Origin: Aquimarina sp. TRL1 | GTDB taxonomy: Bacteria; Bacteroidota; Bacteroidia; Flavobacteriales; Flavobacteriaceae | Length of the DNA: 64,000 nucleotides | Reading direction: 5' to 3' | Assembly: GCF_013365535.1 (NCBI RefSeq) | Contig: NZ_CP053590.1 | Coordinates: 4,516,501-4,580,500 of the forward strand | Shown here: positions 53,422 to 61,278 of the stretch, piece by piece | How the letters are laid out: each line of letters starts with the position of its first letter | Numbering within the stretch: the first letter of the stretch is position 1 | Made by a program: the position numbers and the translations under genes | Notes under the pieces: generated by a model | Databases searched by the model: none | Told to the model about the DNA's origin: nothing | What the model saw: the letters and a program-made list of their open reading frames with translations, nothing else

Positions 53422-54360
53422 TTGAAAGAAAAAACACTTCATATTACCAATGGAGACAGCCTTACTGAACGTCTCGAAAAACTACAACTAATAGATGGAG
53501 ACATCTTAGTTTGGAGAGAAATGCTCTGTGAGGGACCTACTCAAATTAAACTTGAAACAGAAGAATCACTGCAGCTTAGAAAACAATTCCTAAACAAATA
53601 CTATCGTATCCCGACAAATGGATACGATAGTAAATTCATACAGGAATTACAAAAATTAGAACAAATAAATACGTATGATACAATCGTACTGTGGTTTGAA
53701 TATGACCTGTTTTGCCATATTAATATGATTGCCGCTATTAGCACTATTCTACGATTAAAAAAGAAAGAAATCCCTATTTATTTAGTTTGTAGTGGACGAA
53801 TTGAAGGGCAGAAAAAGCTAATGGGATTATGCGAAATTTCTGAAGCACAATTAAAAGCACACTACGCTAATAAAGTATTACTTTCTATAGATGATTTAGA
53901 ATTCGCTTCTCATATCTGGACCCTATATTGCGAACCTAATCCCAAACGAATTACTGGTTACATAAAAACGGAATCTTCTTTTGAATACTTATCCATTTGT
54001 CTAAGAGCTCATCTCCATAGATTCCCCAGTATTGATACAGGCTTAAATATTCTGGAAAATAATATTTTAGAATTAATTCATACACATCAAATCAAAAATC
54101 TCAAGCAATTAATGGGATATTGTTTGGAATATCAGGGATATTACGGATATGGAGACATGCAATTAAAACGGATTATTGCTAAACTTTTTCAATTCCTGAA
54201 CCAGACTCCTAACCGACTCCAATTATCTGACAGAGGTATATTAGCCATCGAAAAAAACAAAAATTTTTATAATACCATGACTACTCAATGGTATTACGGG
54301 GGAGTTCTTAAATATCAATATCTGTACAATAACGAAACTAATCGACTATTAAAATTATAA
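53422..54360 (+). CDS. DUF1835 domain protein
   Basis: A 312-residue protein; the N terminus (TLHITNGDSLTERLEKL, then DILVWREMLCEGPT) is the DUF1835 signature, and the C-terminal 100 residues form a second helical domain (DUF3658-like position, YGYGDMQLKRIIAKL). The start is TTG at 53422, since the conserved LHI.NGD motif begins 5 residues later and no ATG is available. Function unknown; cytoplasmic. One base separates its stop from the next start. Confidence 0.88.
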   Translation: MKEKTLHITNGDSLTERLEKLQLIDGDILVWREMLCEGPTQIKLETEESLQLRKQFLNKYYRIPTNGYDSKFIQELQKLEQINTYDTIVLWFEYDLFCHINMIAAISTILRLKKKEIPIYLVCSGRIEGQKKLMGLCEISEAQLKAHYANKVLLSIDDLEFASHIWTLYCEPNPKRITGYIKTESSFEYLSICLRAHLHRFPSIDTGLNILENNILELIHTHQIKNLKQLMGYCLEYQGYYGYGDMQLKRIIAKLFQFLNQTPNRLQLSDRGILAIEKNKNFYNTMTTQWYYGGVLKYQYLYNNETNRLLKL

Positions 54361-54361
54361 T

Positions 54362-55237
54362 ATGATTATACCTGCTTCAGAACTAATCTTAAACGAAGAT
54401 GGAAGCATTTACCACCTGGGTATAAAACCAGAACATATCGCACCAACAATTATTACTGTAGGGGACCCAGAAAGAGTACATCAGGTTACCAAGTATTTTG
54501 ATACAATAACATACACTGCTCAAAAAAGAGAATTCCATACGCAGACCGGAATATATAAAGGAAAGAAAATTACGGTAATTTCTACTGGAATTGGTACAGA
54601 TAATATTGACATTGTATTAAATGAGTTAGATGCTTTAGTAAATATTGATCTGAATACCCGAACCATTAAAAAACAACATACGTCTTTAAACATTATTCGG
54701 ATTGGAACCTCTGGAGCTATACAAGAAGATATACCTATTGATAGCTTTTTGATCTCCGAAATGGCTATTGGATTTGATAACTTACTGCAATTCTATAAAT
54801 CAGAACATGTAACCAATACTGAAATTACAGACCGATTAAAAGAACATCTTCAATGGGGTTCAAAAAAATCTGATCCATATGCTGTTTCTTACGACAAAAG
54901 CTTAGGGAATCTTTTGAAAAATGATGAAATAATTAACGGTATTACAATTACTAATTCTGGTTTTTATGGTCCTCAAGGACGAATATTGAGACTACCAACA
55001 GCAAACAATCGCATCAACGATTTACTACAATGCTTCACTTTTAAAAATAAAAGGATAACTAATCTGGAAATGGAAACTGCTGGAATTTACGGTCTTTCTA
55101 AATTATTAGGGCATAAAGCAATCTCCATGAATGCTATTTTGGCTAATAGAGTCACGAAAAAATTTAGTAGTAACCCATTAGAGACCGTTAACAAATTGAT
55201 AGCATATACCTTAGAAAAAATTACAGAGATAAGATAA
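54362..55237 (+). CDS. Nucleoside phosphorylase (uridine phosphorylase-like)
   Basis: A 291-residue member of the NP-I family that splits nucleosides with phosphate to base and ribose-1-phosphate. Motifs: TIITVGDPERVHQVTKYFD, the phosphate-binding VISTGIGTDNIDIVLNEL, NIIRIGTSGAIQEDIPI, and the substrate pocket ITNLEMETAGIYGLSKLLGH. The uridine or purine preference cannot be settled by eye. Starts 1 base after the DUF1835 gene, so probably co-transcribed with it. Confidence 0.93.
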   Translation: MIIPASELILNEDGSIYHLGIKPEHIAPTIITVGDPERVHQVTKYFDTITYTAQKREFHTQTGIYKGKKITVISTGIGTDNIDIVLNELDALVNIDLNTRTIKKQHTSLNIIRIGTSGAIQEDIPIDSFLISEMAIGFDNLLQFYKSEHVTNTEITDRLKEHLQWGSKKSDPYAVSYDKSLGNLLKNDEIINGITITNSGFYGPQGRILRLPTANNRINDLLQCFTFKNKRITNLEMETAGIYGLSKLLGHKAISMNAILANRVTKKFSSNPLETVNKLIAYTLEKITEIR

Positions 55238-55260
55238 GAAAATAAAAAAGAGAGTTGAAT

Positions 55261-55404
55261 TTACACTGCAATAGCCGCTAACATCAAGGCTAAAATCGAT
55301 ACAGCTACAAATACTAAAATTGCTTTTTCGTAATCTACTTGATTATTTGTTATTTTAGCAACTTTAACATATGTTTTTTTCGAGTTAAAAAAGTTCTTTT
55401 TCAT
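55261..55404 (-). CDS. Small membrane protein (47 aa)
   Basis: A short open frame beginning MKKNFFNSKKTYVKVAKITN and ending with a single C-terminal hydrophobic helix (about 26-47, AILVFVAVSILALMLAAIAV). The basic N terminus followed by a membrane helix is a typical microprotein layout. It is convergent with the nucleoside phosphorylase and divergent from the binding-protein-like gene. Codon use is normal, with a Lys/Asn-rich coding style and no frameshift; no homologue was recognised. Confidence 0.55.
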   Translation of the reverse strand: MKKNFFNSKKTYVKVAKITNNQVDYEKAILVFVAVSILALMLAAIAV

Positions 55405-55568
55405 AGCAAGTATTTTTTTGGTTTTTAAGATATTATAAAGATACGATACTTGTTAAGTAAATAAGAAATCTACTTCTTTTAATTTTTCAAAAACATCGTT
55501 TAAATGCATAAAAACACGATAAAACACACAAAAATCTTGTTTTTACAAAAAAAAGAACTAGACAAAGA

Positions 55569-56420
55569 ATGAAAAAAATCAAAATAGGCGGTGTTCCAGA
55601 GCACTTTAATTTACCCTGGCATCTAACAATTGAAGAGGGTTCATATGAAAAAAATAATATTTCCTTAGAGTGGACCGATTTTCCTGGAGGTACCGGAGCT
55701 ATGTGTAACGCCTTACGAGAAAAAGAAATTGACATTGCAATCATCCTTACTGAGGGGATTGTAAAAGACATAACAGAAGGAAACCCCTCTAAAATAATAC
55801 AAACCTATATAGAGACCCCTCTCATATGGGGTATTCATGTAGCAGCTGATACCGAGTACACGCAAATTTCTCAAATAGAAAATACAAAGGCAGCAATTAG
55901 CCGGTATGGTTCTGGATCACATCTTATGGCATACGTCAATGCACAGCAAAACGGATGGGATACCAATCGACTTTCTTTTGAGGTTATAAAAAATCTAGAT
56001 GGAGCGATTGAAGCTTTAACCGATCATCAGGCGGACTACTTTATGTGGGAACACTTCACTACCAAACCATTAGTCGATAAAGGAATCTTTAGAAGAATTG
56101 CAGATTGTCCAACCCCATGGCCCTGTTTTGTAATTGCTGCCAGACAGGAAATTATAGATACTTATCCGGATGAACTTCTCAATATATTAGAAATAATCAA
56201 TACAACAACAGCTGATTTCAAAAGTATACCTAGTATAGATAACACATTGGCTATCCGATATGAACAGCAAATAGAAGACATTCAAAAATGGCTTCAAATA
56301 ACAGAATGGAGTCAGAAAAATATCGCTCCTGAAACGATAGAAAAAGTACAAGAGCAACTATTATCTTTACAAATCATTGAAACAAAGATCTCCTATGATA
56401 CATTAGTTCATTCCTTTTAA
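55569..56420 (+). CDS. Periplasmic-binding-protein-like (NMT1/TauA-type) protein without signal peptide
   Basis: A 283-residue type II substrate-binding-protein fold: it starts IKIGGVPEHFNLPWHLTIEEGSYEKNNISLEW, then FPGGTGAMCNALREKEIDIAIILTEG, GSGSHLMAYVNAQQNGW and YFMWEHFTTKPLVDKGIFRRI, which follow the NMT1-like ABC binding-protein pattern. Unlike transporter subunits it lacks a signal peptide and no ABC permease or ATPase gene is near, so it is probably cytoplasmic, perhaps a thiamine- or pyrimidine-type ligand-binding enzyme or sensor. Conserved in Flavobacteriia by appearance; function unknown. Confidence 0.8.
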   Translation: MKKIKIGGVPEHFNLPWHLTIEEGSYEKNNISLEWTDFPGGTGAMCNALREKEIDIAIILTEGIVKDITEGNPSKIIQTYIETPLIWGIHVAADTEYTQISQIENTKAAISRYGSGSHLMAYVNAQQNGWDTNRLSFEVIKNLDGAIEALTDHQADYFMWEHFTTKPLVDKGIFRRIADCPTPWPCFVIAARQEIIDTYPDELLNILEIINTTTADFKSIPSIDNTLAIRYEQQIEDIQKWLQITEWSQKNIAPETIEKVQEQLLSLQIIETKISYDTLVHSF

Positions 56421-56829
56421 AGAAACTACTTTGTGATACAAACACTACAGAATAGTAACGTAAACTATATTTTTAAGAATAGTAATCGTTTGATTATTGA
56501 CTAAATGCATAAAAATCTGCTTTTTATAGATAAAAAAGCCCCCTTAATCGGTGATTGTGTTAAATAAAACACAAAAAAACATTATCAAAAAACTAAATAA
56601 TACAACAAAATACACTTAAAAGTAAAAAAAAGAAGCACTATTCCGTTAATATCTTAATTAATTGTGAAAAATGAGGGGTTACGTAACATTTATATGGTAT
56701 AACCACAAACACAACCCCTATTTATTTTGTACATTTGATCCGAATTACCCCACTGAATATGATTTAAGTGCGTCTATGACGCAACCATTTATGAAATAAT
56801 GTATCTAGTAAGTAACTAACAATCTATTT
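56421..56829. promoter_or_regulatory. Intergenic region with inverted repeats and a promoter candidate
   Basis: This 409-base spacer holds AGGGGTT (56674-56680) and AACCCCT (56713-56719), arms of an inverted repeat around the palindrome GTTACGTAAC; a perfect TAnnTTTG match TACATTTG at 56730-56737; and a leader hairpin TGCGTC/GACGCA at 56769-56783. Together they look like the regulated promoter and 5' leader of the 53-residue protein gene at 56830. No other gene is seen. Confidence 0.45.
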
Positions 56830-56991
56830 ATGGTAACATTTCTATTAATATTAGCAGGACTCGTAGTTCTAAATTTTGTTTTATTAAAATTCAGTGTACA
56901 CTCTGTAGATGCTGGTAAGAAAAACAAAAAGAACCTTAAAGAAGTTAGATCTACAGCCAGTGATAAAGAATCTATCTCTGAAGCAGCATAA
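56830..56991 (+). CDS. Small membrane-anchored protein (53 aa)
   Basis: A 53-residue frame starting MVTFLLILAGLVVLNFVLLK (one transmembrane helix, about 3-20) with a hydrophilic Lys/Ser-rich tail (about 30-53) predicted in the cytoplasm. It has a -7 match TACATTTG about 95 bases upstream and a leader hairpin. Convergent with ung, only 24 bases apart. The composition and promoter context support a real gene; no family recognised. Confidence 0.62.
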   Translation: MVTFLLILAGLVVLNFVLLKFSVHSVDAGKKNKKNLKEVRSTASDKESISEAA

Positions 56992-57015
56992 TTAATTTTA
57001 CCCCACTTTTTTATT

Positions 57016-57681
57016 TTACCAATCTATTTTCGATTTTCCAATCGAAGCTAAATATTCATTTGCCTTACTAAAGTGTTTATTTCCAAACCAGTAGCCTCTG
57101 TTAGCACTCAATGGAGATGGATGACCACTTGTCAAAATTTTGTGTTTTGCACTATTAATTTTTGCTCCTTTCTTCTTTGCATACCCTCCCCATAGCATAA
57201 AAACAACGCCTTCTCTATGATTTGATATTGTTTGAATAACAGAATCTGTAAAAACTTCCCACCCTTTTCCTTGATGGGAACCAGCCTGATGCGCTCTAAC
57301 CGTTAAGGTAGCATTTAATAATAACACTCCTTGCTCTGCCCAACGAATTAAGCTTCCATGCGATGGAAATGGTCGCTGCAGATCTGTTTCTATTTCTTTA
57401 AAAATATTAATTAAAGAAGGAGGCATAGCAATACCTTCATTTACAGAAAAACACAATCCATGTGCCTGTCCTACTCCATGATATGGATCTTGCCCTATAA
57501 TCACTACTTTGACATTCTCAAAAGAACAATGATCAAATGCTGCAAAAATCTCCTTCCCTTTTGGATAACAGTTTGTCGATGAATATTCATTCTTAACAAA
57601 AGAAACAAGTTCTCCGAAATAAGGCTTTTTAAATTCGTCTCCCAATTGTTTTTTCCAGCTATCGGCTATATTTACCTCCAT
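57016..57681 (-). CDS. ung: Uracil-DNA glycosylase
   Basis: Family 1 uracil-DNA glycosylase, 221 residues, that removes uracil from DNA in base-excision repair. The water-activating motif GQDPYHG is at 63-69 with catalytic Asp65; LLLNATLTVRAHQAGSHQGKGWE is the uracil-binding Asn segment; the DNA-intercalation loop HPSPLSANRG starts at His187. All active-site residues are intact. Divergent from mutS2 (93 bases between starts); a decayed gene of the related family-5-type glycosylases lies beyond mutS2. Confidence 0.98.
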   Translation of the reverse strand: MEVNIADSWKKQLGDEFKKPYFGELVSFVKNEYSSTNCYPKGKEIFAAFDHCSFENVKVVIIGQDPYHGVGQAHGLCFSVNEGIAMPPSLINIFKEIETDLQRPFPSHGSLIRWAEQGVLLLNATLTVRAHQAGSHQGKGWEVFTDSVIQTISNHREGVVFMLWGGYAKKKGAKINSAKHKILTSGHPSPLSANRGYWFGNKHFSKANEYLASIGKSKIDW

Positions 57682-57773
57682 AATTCTTTATAAAAAAATT
57701 CTGTAATTGTTTACTTTTGCTTGATTCAAAAAAATAAGCCGGAAGATACCTCAAAAAAAGGGTAAATAAAAGT

Positions 57774-59945
57774 ATGATTCGTATTTCAGATAAAACATTA
57801 AAAGATCTTGAATTTGATATAATTCTTTCTCAGATAACAGAATTATGTACTACTGACTATGGAAAACAAAAAGTAGCACAAATCACTCCGTTACCTGATA
57901 AGGAGAGTTTACATATTTCTTTACAGCAAGTAGCTGAGTATAAATCTTCCAGTCTGCAAGATGCCAGAATACCGAATCATGGGTTTGATGCTATCAATAA
58001 AGAAATACAGCTTCTCAAAATAGAAAATACCTTTCTGGAGGCTTCTAATCTCAAAAAAATAGTTTCCATTAGTATTACTGCGAATGAATTACTTTATTTT
58101 TTTAGAAAATACAAGGAACTCTACCCTATTCTGCATCGGACATCTTCTGCACTTCCTTTTACAAAGGAAATTATCGTATTAATAGAAGCAATTATTGATA
58201 AGTTTGGAGAAATCAAAGATAATGCCTCTGCTACTCTACAAGGACTTCGCAGAGAAATTAACAGTGTACAAGGGAAACTCAACGGCAGCTTTGGAAAAGA
58301 TCTGGCTCGTTATAACAGTTTTGGTTATTTAGATGATATTAAAGAGAGTGTAGTTGATAATCGCAGAGTATTAGCCGTAAAAGCTATGCATAGGCGAAAG
58401 GTCAAAGGAGCTATCATGGGAAATTCCAAAACTGGTAGCATTGTATATATCGAACCTGAAGCTACGTTACAATATAGTCGGGAATTAGCAAACCTCAAAT
58501 ATGAAGAGCGTGAAGAGGTTGTTAAGATTCTTAAAGAGCTAACCAATAAGTTACGACCGTTTACCGACTTACTTCAGGAGTATCAAGAATACCTTAGCAA
58601 TGTTGATCTAATCGCTGCAAAAACAAAATATGCATATCTGATTAATGGAGTACTTCCCAAAATAACCGAAGCCAAGGAGGTTACTCTGAAAGATGCTTAC
58701 CACCCACTTCTATACCTAACGAATAAAGAAAAAGGTGAAAAAACGTATCCTCAAAGCATTTCTTTGGATCCTACGAATAGAATTATTGTCATCTCAGGAC
58801 CAAATGCCGGAGGAAAAAGTATTACACTAAAAACAGTGGGACTCTTACAGCTTATGTTACAAAGTGGAATATTGATTCCTGTCCATGAATATAGCCGTAT
58901 GTGTATTTTTGATCGGATATTAACGGATATTGGAGATAATCAATCTATAGAAAATCATCTTAGTACATACAGTTACCGATTAAAAAACATGAATTACTTT
59001 CTAAGAAAGTGTAACGACAGTACCTTATTCCTTATCGATGAATTTGGTACCGGAAGTGATCCGGAATTAGGAGGAGCGTTAGCAGAAGCTTTCTTAGAAT
59101 ATTTCTATGATAAAGAGTCTTATGGAATTATCACTACACATTATGCGAACCTGAAAATGTTGGCTAATGAATTACCGCATATGACCAATGCTAATATGCT
59201 TTTTAATGCCAAAACATTAGAGCCTCTTTTTAAATTACACCTAGGAGAAGCCGGAAGTTCTTTTACGTTTGAGGTAGCACAAAAAAATGGAATACCATAC
59301 AATTTGATTAATAAGGCTAAAAAGAAGGTTCAGCGTGGAAAAATTCGTTTTGATAAGAGTATTGCTGATTTACAAAAAGAACGCTCCAAACTACAAAAAA
59401 CTACAGATAACCTAAAGAAAAAAGAGCTAGAAGCAATTACTGAAAAAGAACAGTTAGAAAAAACCAATCAACGTATACAGGAGAAATTGGAAAGCTATCA
59501 AGAATTATATGACAGTAACCAGCGGATGATCTATCTGGGACAAAAAATAAATGACCTGGGAGAGACTTATTTTAATAATAAAAAGAAAAAAGAGCTCTTT
59601 GCTGAATTTTTTAAAATTATACAAGTAGAAAACTCTAAAAGAAAGAAGCAACATCCCAAACAAAAAAAAGCTGAAAAGGTCAAAAAAGAAAAAATTGTCA
59701 AAGAAGTTGAAAAGAAAGTAGCCGTTATTCGGGAAAAGAAAAAGGAAGAAAAGAAGAAAGAAGAAAAAATTGCGGAACAAAAACCAAAAGTAGTACTTAA
59801 AATTGGTGACCGGGTTCGAATGATAGATGGAAAATCTGTAGGAACCATCGATAGTATTGAAAAAGAAAAAGCAGTGGTGAACTATGGTATATTTACAACG
59901 AATGTTTCTCTGGAACAACTCGAATTTGTGCAACGAAAAAAATAA
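57774..59945 (+). CDS. mutS2: MutS2-family ATPase (Smr-less form)
   Basis: A 723-residue MutS-type ATPase. Core and lever regions (about 1-300) are followed by the ABC ATPase with Walker A GPNAGGKS at 342-349, Q-loop region TDIGDNQSIENHLSTYSYRLKNM, Walker B LFLIDEFGTGSDPELGGALAEAF and TTHYANLKML. A coiled coil (about 515-600) and a Lys/Glu-rich tract (about 620-670) lead to a KOW-like end (KIGDRVRMIDGKSVGTIDSIE). The C-terminal Smr nuclease domain of canonical MutS2 (about 780 residues) is absent, as is usual in Flavobacteriia. It may act in recombination control or ribosome rescue rather than mismatch repair. Confidence 0.93.
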   Translation: MIRISDKTLKDLEFDIILSQITELCTTDYGKQKVAQITPLPDKESLHISLQQVAEYKSSSLQDARIPNHGFDAINKEIQLLKIENTFLEASNLKKIVSISITANELLYFFRKYKELYPILHRTSSALPFTKEIIVLIEAIIDKFGEIKDNASATLQGLRREINSVQGKLNGSFGKDLARYNSFGYLDDIKESVVDNRRVLAVKAMHRRKVKGAIMGNSKTGSIVYIEPEATLQYSRELANLKYEEREEVVKILKELTNKLRPFTDLLQEYQEYLSNVDLIAAKTKYAYLINGVLPKITEAKEVTLKDAYHPLLYLTNKEKGEKTYPQSISLDPTNRIIVISGPNAGGKSITLKTVGLLQLMLQSGILIPVHEYSRMCIFDRILTDIGDNQSIENHLSTYSYRLKNMNYFLRKCNDSTLFLIDEFGTGSDPELGGALAEAFLEYFYDKESYGIITTHYANLKMLANELPHMTNANMLFNAKTLEPLFKLHLGEAGSSFTFEVAQKNGIPYNLINKAKKKVQRGKIRFDKSIADLQKERSKLQKTTDNLKKKELEAITEKEQLEKTNQRIQEKLESYQELYDSNQRMIYLGQKINDLGETYFNNKKKKELFAEFFKIIQVENSKRKKQHPKQKKAEKVKKEKIVKEVEKKVAVIREKKKEEKKKEEKIAEQKPKVVLKIGDRVRMIDGKSVGTIDSIEKEKAVVNYGIFTTNVSLEQLEFVQRKK

Positions 59946-60095
59946 GCGTTTAGACAGTAGCAGTATTCCTTAATAAATCTACAGTAATCAAATCATTTTT
60001 TTAGTTAGAAATCAGTATATCAAAAGACCAATTACAGGATCAGTCAGGAATTATAGTTAGTCCTGCAACAAACCTTAATTTCTCTTTAAAAAAAT

Positions 60096-60460
60096 ATGGA
60101 TACCCTATTAGAAGAAATAAAAAAATGCAACTATTGTTTATCTAAATTTACCAAATGGAGTAAATCCGGGTATTACTGCTCACCCTAAAAGTAGTATTAT
60201 TATAATAGGACAAGCTCCAGGCAGTATTGTACCATAATAGTACCTCTTCGCAAAGAAGTACAGCTCGGTAAGATTTATATTCATAACTCCATTTGCCTTT
60301 CAGCCAATAATAATTTTTACATGGACACCTCTTGCAAATAACACCTTACCTATCTATTTCTTCTTTAAAATGTAATCTACAAGCTTCTTTGCTACCTAAC
60401 TCCGCCGTAAAACTGAAAATAGTCATAAAACCTAAGTCTTTGTTTGATACAGCAGTATAA
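60096..60460 (+). pseudogene. Decayed uracil-DNA glycosylase family gene (COG1573-like)
   Basis: An ATG at 60096 opens a frame MDTLLEEIKKCNYCLSKF, the usual N terminus of flavobacterial UDG-family proteins (LLxEIKxC..C). Near 60145 homology moves to the next frame, giving LPNGVNPGITAHPKSSIIII then GQAPGS (about 60148-60231), the family's P-loop-like GQAPG motif, before a stop at 60232. Weak traces continue in another frame (SSLKCNLQASLLPNSAVKLK, about 60360-60420, like the family's CAPxWHxxLLxxLPNIxLTLLIG). So there is at least one frameshift and several stops. A pseudogene is well supported; its right end is approximate. Confidence 0.75.
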
Positions 60461-61278
60461 TTGATATAGAGGTAATTACGGATATCCAAAAATAGTACTG
60501 ATTTATCCCAAATTATATTTATTAATTTACTAAATAAATGTTAATATTTTGTTAATTAACTGTTAATTAATAGATAATTAGGGCTTAATTTAATTAAACA
60601 TATATTGGTATTTTCTTCTAAAATTTTCTTCGATTTCGACATTCTTATTTTTAGTAAAATCCTTTTATTCTCAATAACGCAACAGTGTTGCATTATTGAA
60701 AATCAAGAGGTAACATAACAGATCCTATAACAAAAATTAAGCTATAACCATCTTGTTGTTACGTTTTTACCATATTTATTTATTTGAATTAATCTTTACT
60801 TTTGACTAACAAATTTTAATAAGAGCTCAACATTAAAATAAACAAATTAACTTTAAACACAAAAAATCAAACAATAATGCAAACTCAACTGAAAATTTTA
60901 ACTACACGAACAGTCTTTTCTGTCTTCTTTTATAGTGGTGAATAAGAAATCGATAAACACCATATACATTTGGCTGAAAAAAGTATAAAACTACTTTTAA
61001 AAATAGTGGAATTAACTTCATAGATAATTTAGATAAGCTTATCAGTACGTTGAATTCCCATCTTGCCAAAAAAATAAAACATATTTATTTAAAAATAGGC
61101 ATCTATTTTTGAATGAAGTGATTTGAGTTTTTCTATTCGCTGTAAAAAATATCTTTTTTATCTAATTTCTGTCTTTTTCCTACTTTATAGCAGTGCTATG
61201 AAGTGTTAAAAGCACCGTTTTTTATATTGAATTAAAAAAGTTTAAACTACTTCTATAACAATTTTACAAACAAACATC
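60461..61278. other. Long AT-rich spacer with hairpin, promoter candidate and decayed ORF
   Basis: These 818 bases lead to the subtilase gene. They contain an imperfect inverted repeat at 60671-60699 (TCAATAAcGCAAC / GTTGCaTTATTGA), a -7 match TACTTTTG at 60797-60804, and a 22-codon frame at 60877-60945 (MQTQLKILTTRTVFSVFF, like the start of a signal peptide) that continues after its stop for 25 more codons to 61023, as if a small exported-protein gene had decayed. No intact gene is supported. Confidence 0.5.

Noticed and set aside
59505..59933. Phe-rich 142-codon minus-strand ORF
   Set aside because: Antisense of the Lys/Glu-rich C-terminal tract of MutS2.
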